Assembly: GCF_049801095.1 (NCBI RefSeq) | Contig: NZ_JBNAGH010000003.1 | Span: 434,001 to 498,000 of the forward strand | DNA from: Dinoroseobacter sp049801095 | Lineage (GTDB): Bacteria; Pseudomonadota; Alphaproteobacteria; Rhodobacterales; Rhodobacteraceae | DNA length: 64,000 nt | Direction of reading: 5' to 3' | Shown: positions 60,853 through 64,000 of the stretch, piece by piece | Position numbering within the stretch: the stretch's first letter is position 1 | Layout of the letters: every line of letters starts with the position of its first letter | Notes under the pieces: generated by a model | Database searches by the model: none | The model's input: only the letters and a program-made list of their open reading frames with translations | Told to the model about the DNA's origin: nothing | Program-made: the position numbers and the translations under genes

Positions 60853-61824
60853 ATGTCGACCGAGAACATCCGCCACCTGAAGGTCCTCATCATCGGCTCC
60901 GGACCTGCCGGGTACACCGCCGCCGTCTATGCCAGCCGCGCGATGCTGGACCCTGTGCTCGTGCAGGGGATCCAGCCGGGTGGTCAGTTGACAATCACCA
61001 CCGAGGTTGAGAACTGGCCCGGCGACAGCATGGTCATGGGGCCCGACCTGATGGTGCGGATGGAAGAGCATGCCCGCGCCATGGGGGCCGAGATCGTCTC
61101 GGACCATATCAACCGGCTCGATCTCTCGGCGCGCCCCTTCACCGCCTATGCCGATAGCGGCACGGTGTTCAAGGCGGACGCGCTGATCCTGGCCACGGGC
61201 GCGCAGGCGAAATGGCTGGGCCTGCCCTCCGAAGAGCATTTCAAAGGGTTTGGCGTCTCGGCCTGTGCCACCTGCGACGGGTTTTTCTATCGCGGCAAGG
61301 AGGTCGTGGTGATCGGCGGCGGCAACACCGCCGTGGAAGAGGCGCTGTTTCTGACCAACTTCGCCTCCAAGGTGACGCTCGTGCACCGTCGCGACAGCCT
61401 GCGCGCAGAAAAGATCCTGCAGGATCGTCTGTTCAAGAACCCCAAGGTCGAGGTGATTTGGGATCACACGGTCGAAGAAGTCGTTGGCGCCGACAACCCG
61501 CGCGGTGTCGAAGGCGTGGTGATCAAGCATGTGGCCAGCGGCGAGACGCGCACGGTGCCCTGCGCCGGGTTCTTCGTGGCCATCGGCCATGCACCAGCCT
61601 CGGAACTGGTTGTCGATCAGCTGGAGACCCATATGGGCGGCTATGTGGTCACACAAGCCGACAGCACCGCGACCTCGATCCCGGGTGTCTTCGCCGCCGG
61701 AGACCTGACGGACCACGAGTATCGCCAGGCCGTGACCAGTGCCGGGATGGGCTGTATGGCCGCTCTTGAGGCCGAGCGCTTCCTTGCCGCGCAGGAAGGC
61801 GCGGAACCCGTCGCCGCCGAGTAG
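60853..61824 (+). CDS. trxB: Thioredoxin reductase
   Basis: A 323-residue flavoprotein that reduces thioredoxin with NADPH. The FAD motif GSGPAGYTAAVYASRA is at 15-30, the redox-active CATC (C138, C141) in SACATCDGFFYRG, the NADPH motif GGGNTAVEEALFLTNFA near 155, and the C-terminal FAAGDLTDHEYRQAVTSAGMG that binds FAD. The ATG at 60853 follows GAGGAAGC. It faces the Lrp/AsnC regulator. A hairpin-rich region follows. Confidence 0.95.
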   Translation: MSTENIRHLKVLIIGSGPAGYTAAVYASRAMLDPVLVQGIQPGGQLTITTEVENWPGDSMVMGPDLMVRMEEHARAMGAEIVSDHINRLDLSARPFTAYADSGTVFKADALILATGAQAKWLGLPSEEHFKGFGVSACATCDGFFYRGKEVVVIGGGNTAVEEALFLTNFASKVTLVHRRDSLRAEKILQDRLFKNPKVEVIWDHTVEEVVGADNPRGVEGVVIKHVASGETRTVPCAGFFVAIGHAPASELVVDQLETHMGGYVVTQADSTATSIPGVFAAGDLTDHEYRQAVTSAGMGCMAALEAERFLAAQEGAEPVAAE

Positions 61825-61825
61825 G

Positions 61826-61944
61826 GCAACGCGCCAAGCGCGGATCTATTGATCCGCGCCACCGGGATCGGTGGCCCCGTGCGACACGCACGGGGCGGAC
61901 CCGCGCAACAGCAACCTTTTTTCTGAGCCGATTTGGCGCGTTGC
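61826..61944 (+). ncRNA. Structured intergenic element after trxB
   Basis: A 12-bp perfect inverted repeat, GCAACGCGCCAA (61826-61837) and TTGGCGCGTTGC (61933-61944), encloses two further hairpins: GCGCGGATC (61838-61846) with GATCCGCGC (61851-61859) over TATT, and CCCCGTGCG (61875-61883) with CGCACGGGG (61887-61895). A T6 run lies at 61917-61922. It starts one base after the trxB stop. It could be a complex terminator, a stable 3'-UTR RNA or a small palindromic mobile element; the sequence alone does not decide. Confidence 0.4.
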
Positions 61945-62100
61945 TGCGTCCACACCCCCGCCGCGCCCTCAGGCGCGGCCCCTAGAGCTGTATGATCCTG
62001 AGCCACCTCACGCAGCAGTGTGGCTCGAGGGACCCAGTGCGGGATACTTAAACTCTGCGACATTTATGGGATTTGCTGCGCGTGCAAAATAGTGCGAAGC

Positions 62101-62114
62101 GTTCACGCGTGAAC
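62101..62114. promoter_or_regulatory. Perfect 14-bp palindromic operator candidate
   Basis: GTTCACGCGTGAAC is a perfect palindrome that ends 21 bp before the ATG at 62136. A winged-helix (MarR-type) reading frame starts just downstream, so it is a candidate site for autoregulation. No footprinting or expression data support this here. Confidence 0.5.
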
Positions 62115-62135
62115 AAACATTGAGTCGCGTCCCCC

Positions 62136-62504
62136 ATGTCCCTCCACCCCGTCCCGATCTCGGCTGATGACGACGAAGACCTGCGGTTTCGTCTGCTGCG
62201 CCAGCTCGACCAGGCGCCGGACGCGTCCCAGCGCACCATCGCGCAGGCGATCGGGGTCTCTCTTGGACGACTCAACGCCCAGCTCCGCGCCGCGACCGAA
62301 GCAGGCCTGATCGAGGTCAGCGACCGCAATGACAGCGACCGGCGCAAGCGCTTCGCCTATGGGCTCACCGCTCGTGGCGCGGCGGAGAAAGCCCGCCTCA
62401 CCGACCGATTTCTCGCGCGTAAGTTTTCTGAATACGCCGCCCTTCATGCCGAGCTCACGGGCTCGGCAGCCTATCCCCTTCCTCAAAATGTCAGGAGCAC
62501 TCTG
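62136..62504 (+). CDS. MarR-type (EPS-associated) winged-helix domain, in frame with sat/cysC
   Basis: 123 codons with no stop, continuing into the next gene. Translation gives a winged-helix protein like the EPS-associated MarR family: LRFRLLRQLDQAPDASQRTI, AQAIGVSLGRLNAQLRAATE, AGLIEVSDRNDSDRRKRFAY, LTARGAAEKARLTDRFLARK, then a weakly coding tail. ATG 62136 is the only start after a TGA at 62121, with no clear Shine-Dalgarno. A TGA at 62503, one frame off, would make a classic TGATG overlap, so a small indel or sequencing error may have removed the regulator's stop. Otherwise it is a true N-terminal fusion. Confidence 0.6.
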
Positions 62505-64000
62505 ATGCAGAACAATCTCGCCCCCATTCCGGAGCTCTATGTCTCCGCGGACAGCGCCCAGAAGCTCAAGGTCGAGGCCGCGTCGCTCCCCTCCTGGGAC
62601 CTGACCCCGCGCCAGATCTGCGACCTCGAGCTGCTGATGAATGGCGGGTTCAACCCGCTCAAGGGCTTTCTGGGCAAGGACGACTACGAAGGCGTGGTCG
62701 AGAACATGCGCCTCGCGGACGGCTCCCTCTGGCCCATGCCGATCACCCTGGATATCAGCCAGGACTTCGCCGACAGCATCGAGGAAGGCCAGGACATCGC
62801 CCTGCGCGACCAGGAAGGCGTGATCCTAGCTATCCTGTCGATCTCGGACAAGTACATCCCCAACAAGGCCCGCGAGGCCGAAATGGTGTTTGGCGCCGAT
62901 GATCTGGCCCACCCGGCGGTGAACTACCTGCACCACGTGGCCGGTCCGGTCTATCTGGGCGGGGCGATCACCGGCATCCAGCAGCCGATTCACTATGATT
63001 TCCGCGCCCGTCGCGATACGCCGAACGAGTTGCGCGCTTATTTCCGCAAGCTCGGCTGGCGCAAGGTCGTGGCCTTCCAGACCCGCAACCCCCTGCACCG
63101 CGCGCACCAGGAACTGACCTTCCGCGCGGCCAAGGAATCCCAGGCCAACCTGCTGATCCATCCGATCGTGGGCATGACCAAGCCGGGCGATGTGGACCAC
63201 TTCACCCGCGTGCGCTGCTATGAGGCGGTGCTCGACAAGTACCCGGCCTCCACCACCTCCATGAGCCTGCTGAACCTCGCCATGCGCATGGCTGGCCCGC
63301 GCGAAGCCGTCTGGCACGGTCTGATCCGCGCCAATCACGGCTGCACCCATTTCATCGTCGGTCGCGACCATGCCGGCCCCGGCAAGAACTCCGCCGGTGA
63401 GGATTTCTACGGCCCCTATGACGCGCAGGACCTCTTCCGCGAGCATCAGGAGGAAATGGGCATCGAGATGGTCGATTTCAAACACATGGTCTGGGTGCAG
63501 GAACGCGCGCAGTACGAGCCCATGGATGAGATCAAAGACAAGGATGACGTCACCATCCTGAACATCTCGGGCACCGAGCTGCGCCGTCGCCTGGCCGAGG
63601 GCCTCGAGATCCCTGAGTGGTTCTCCTTCCCCGAAGTGGTCGCCGAGCTGCGCAAGACCAAGCCGCCGCGCGCCCAGCAGGGCTTCACCGTCTTCCTCAC
63701 CGGCCTCTCCGGCTCGGGCAAATCCACCGTGGCCAACGCGCTGATGGTCAAGCTGATGGAGATGGGCGGCCGTCCGGTCACCCTGCTCGATGGGGACGTG
63801 GTGCGGAAACACCTCTCCTCCGAGCTGGGCTTCTCGAAAGAGCATCGCGACATCAACATCCGCCGGATCGGCTACGTGGCCTCCGAGATCACCAAGAATG
63901 GCGGCATCGCGATCTGCGCACCCATCGCGCCCTACACCGCGACCCGCCGGGCCGTGCGCGAGATGATCGAAGCTTACGGCGCCTTCGTCGAAGTCCACGT
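62505..64000 (+). CDS. Bifunctional sulfate adenylyltransferase / APS kinase, 3' end missing
   Basis: The gene runs off the window. It encodes an ATP sulfurylase (sulfate to APS) followed by an APS kinase (APS to PAPS). ATP sulfurylase markers are FNPLKGFLG, the FQTRNPLHRAHQELTFRAA motif and GRDHAGPGKNSAGEDFYGPY. The APS kinase begins with the Walker A motif TGLSGSGKSTVANAL near 63699, then LLDGDVVRKHLSSELGFSKE and NIRRIGYVASEITKNG. AGGAG lies 7 bases before the ATG at 62505, indicating an independent start. PAPS made here would feed assimilation or sulfation of polysaccharides. Confidence 0.92.
   Translation, partial: MQNNLAPIPELYVSADSAQKLKVEAASLPSWDLTPRQICDLELLMNGGFNPLKGFLGKDDYEGVVENMRLADGSLWPMPITLDISQDFADSIEEGQDIALRDQEGVILAILSISDKYIPNKAREAEMVFGADDLAHPAVNYLHHVAGPVYLGGAITGIQQPIHYDFRARRDTPNELRAYFRKLGWRKVVAFQTRNPLHRAHQELTFRAAKESQANLLIHPIVGMTKPGDVDHFTRVRCYEAVLDKYPASTTSMSLLNLAMRMAGPREAVWHGLIRANHGCTHFIVGRDHAGPGKNSAGEDFYGPYDAQDLFREHQEEMGIEMVDFKHMVWVQERAQYEPMDEIKDKDDVTILNISGTELRRRLAEGLEIPEWFSFPEVVAELRKTKPPRAQQGFTVFLTGLSGSGKSTVANALMVKLMEMGGRPVTLLDGDVVRKHLSSELGFSKEHRDINIRRIGYVASEITKNGGIAICAPIAPYTATRRAVREMIEAYGAFVEVH

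Larger units (their letters stand above)
61825..62135. other. Non-coding stretch between trxB and the sulfate-activation gene
   Basis: A 311-bp gap. Besides the structured element at 61826-61944 it holds GCCGCGCC (61960-61967) with GGCGCGGC (61972-61979), GAGCCAC (62000-62006) with GTGGCTC (62020-62026), and the palindrome at 62101. I see no gene here. No clear -35/-10 promoter pair was found. Confidence 0.5.

Noticed and set aside
62103..62486. 127-codon frame on the minus strand over the winged-helix region
   Set aside because: The plus strand gives a clear winged-helix domain in frame with sat/cysC; the minus frame has no motif.

Overview
The window is high-GC, gene-dense DNA from an alphaproteobacterium, most likely a Rhodobacterales (Roseobacter-group) species. 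Pointers are the cell-cycle regulator GcrA, the RpoH sigma factor, DUF6455/DUF6476/DUF1467 proteins typical of the order, a methylthiotransferase RimO, VPLPA-type sorting tails, and the bacteriochlorophyll genes bchE and bchJ, which suggest an (aerobic) anoxygenic phototroph. Identifications are from reading protein motifs; no database search was possible.

Layout. 1-8.9 kb: a truncated RNA methyltransferase, hisA, a DUF2147 protein, helicase hrpB, a DUF3108 protein, meaB, ribosomal protein L28, a small CxxC protein with a PCu(A)C copper chaperone, and an HpaI-type aldolase. 8.9-13 kb: a translationally coupled exonuclease - alpha/beta hydrolase - ATP-dependent DNA ligase operon, then a flavodoxin-like protein. 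13-22 kb: aldo/keto reductase, LysR/NmrA divergent pair, M3 oligoendopeptidase, a Hint-domain protein, DUF805, CDGSH and Sel1 proteins. 22-29.7 kb: MocA-type oxidoreductase, rpoH, RluA-family pseudouridine synthase, sirtuin, low-Mr phosphatase, an ABC-2 permease, gcrA and the first VPLPA-tail protein. 30-41.4 kb: rimO, cutA, two DUF6455 proteins, an M48 lipoprotein protease, MFS transporter, nitroreductase, EI24, methylmalonyl-CoA epimerase, a response regulator and aspS. 41.5-45 kb: bchJ and bchE with overlapping FnrL-like and PpsR-like sites, a Flp-type pilin and a second VPLPA-tail protein. 45-52.7 kb: carB, two diverged DUF2726 paralogues around a coiled-coil protein and a 26-residue lipoprotein, thymidine kinase, DUF4239. 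52.8-58.9 kb: 2-hydroxyacid dehydrogenase, CsaA, proC, YbjN, ubiK, and the lgt-midA-pgeF operon. 59-64 kb: a small basic protein, a second Hint-like protein lacking the usual cysteine, an Lrp/AsnC regulator divergent from trxB, and a sulfate-activation gene cut by the window edge.

The most unusual locus is at the right end. A MarR-type (EPS-associated) winged-helix reading frame starting at 62136 runs without a stop codon into the bifunctional ATP sulfurylase/APS kinase, which also has its own Shine-Dalgarno and ATG at 62505. It is preceded by a perfect 14-bp palindrome and a hairpin-rich intergenic stretch after trxB. Other points are a dispersed 30-bp 3'-flank element in three copies with a compensatory stem change, a divergent gene pair whose start codons overlap, and four convergent pairs sharing a 4-nt stop overlap. 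I saw no tRNA, rRNA, CRISPR array, insertion sequence or prophage.
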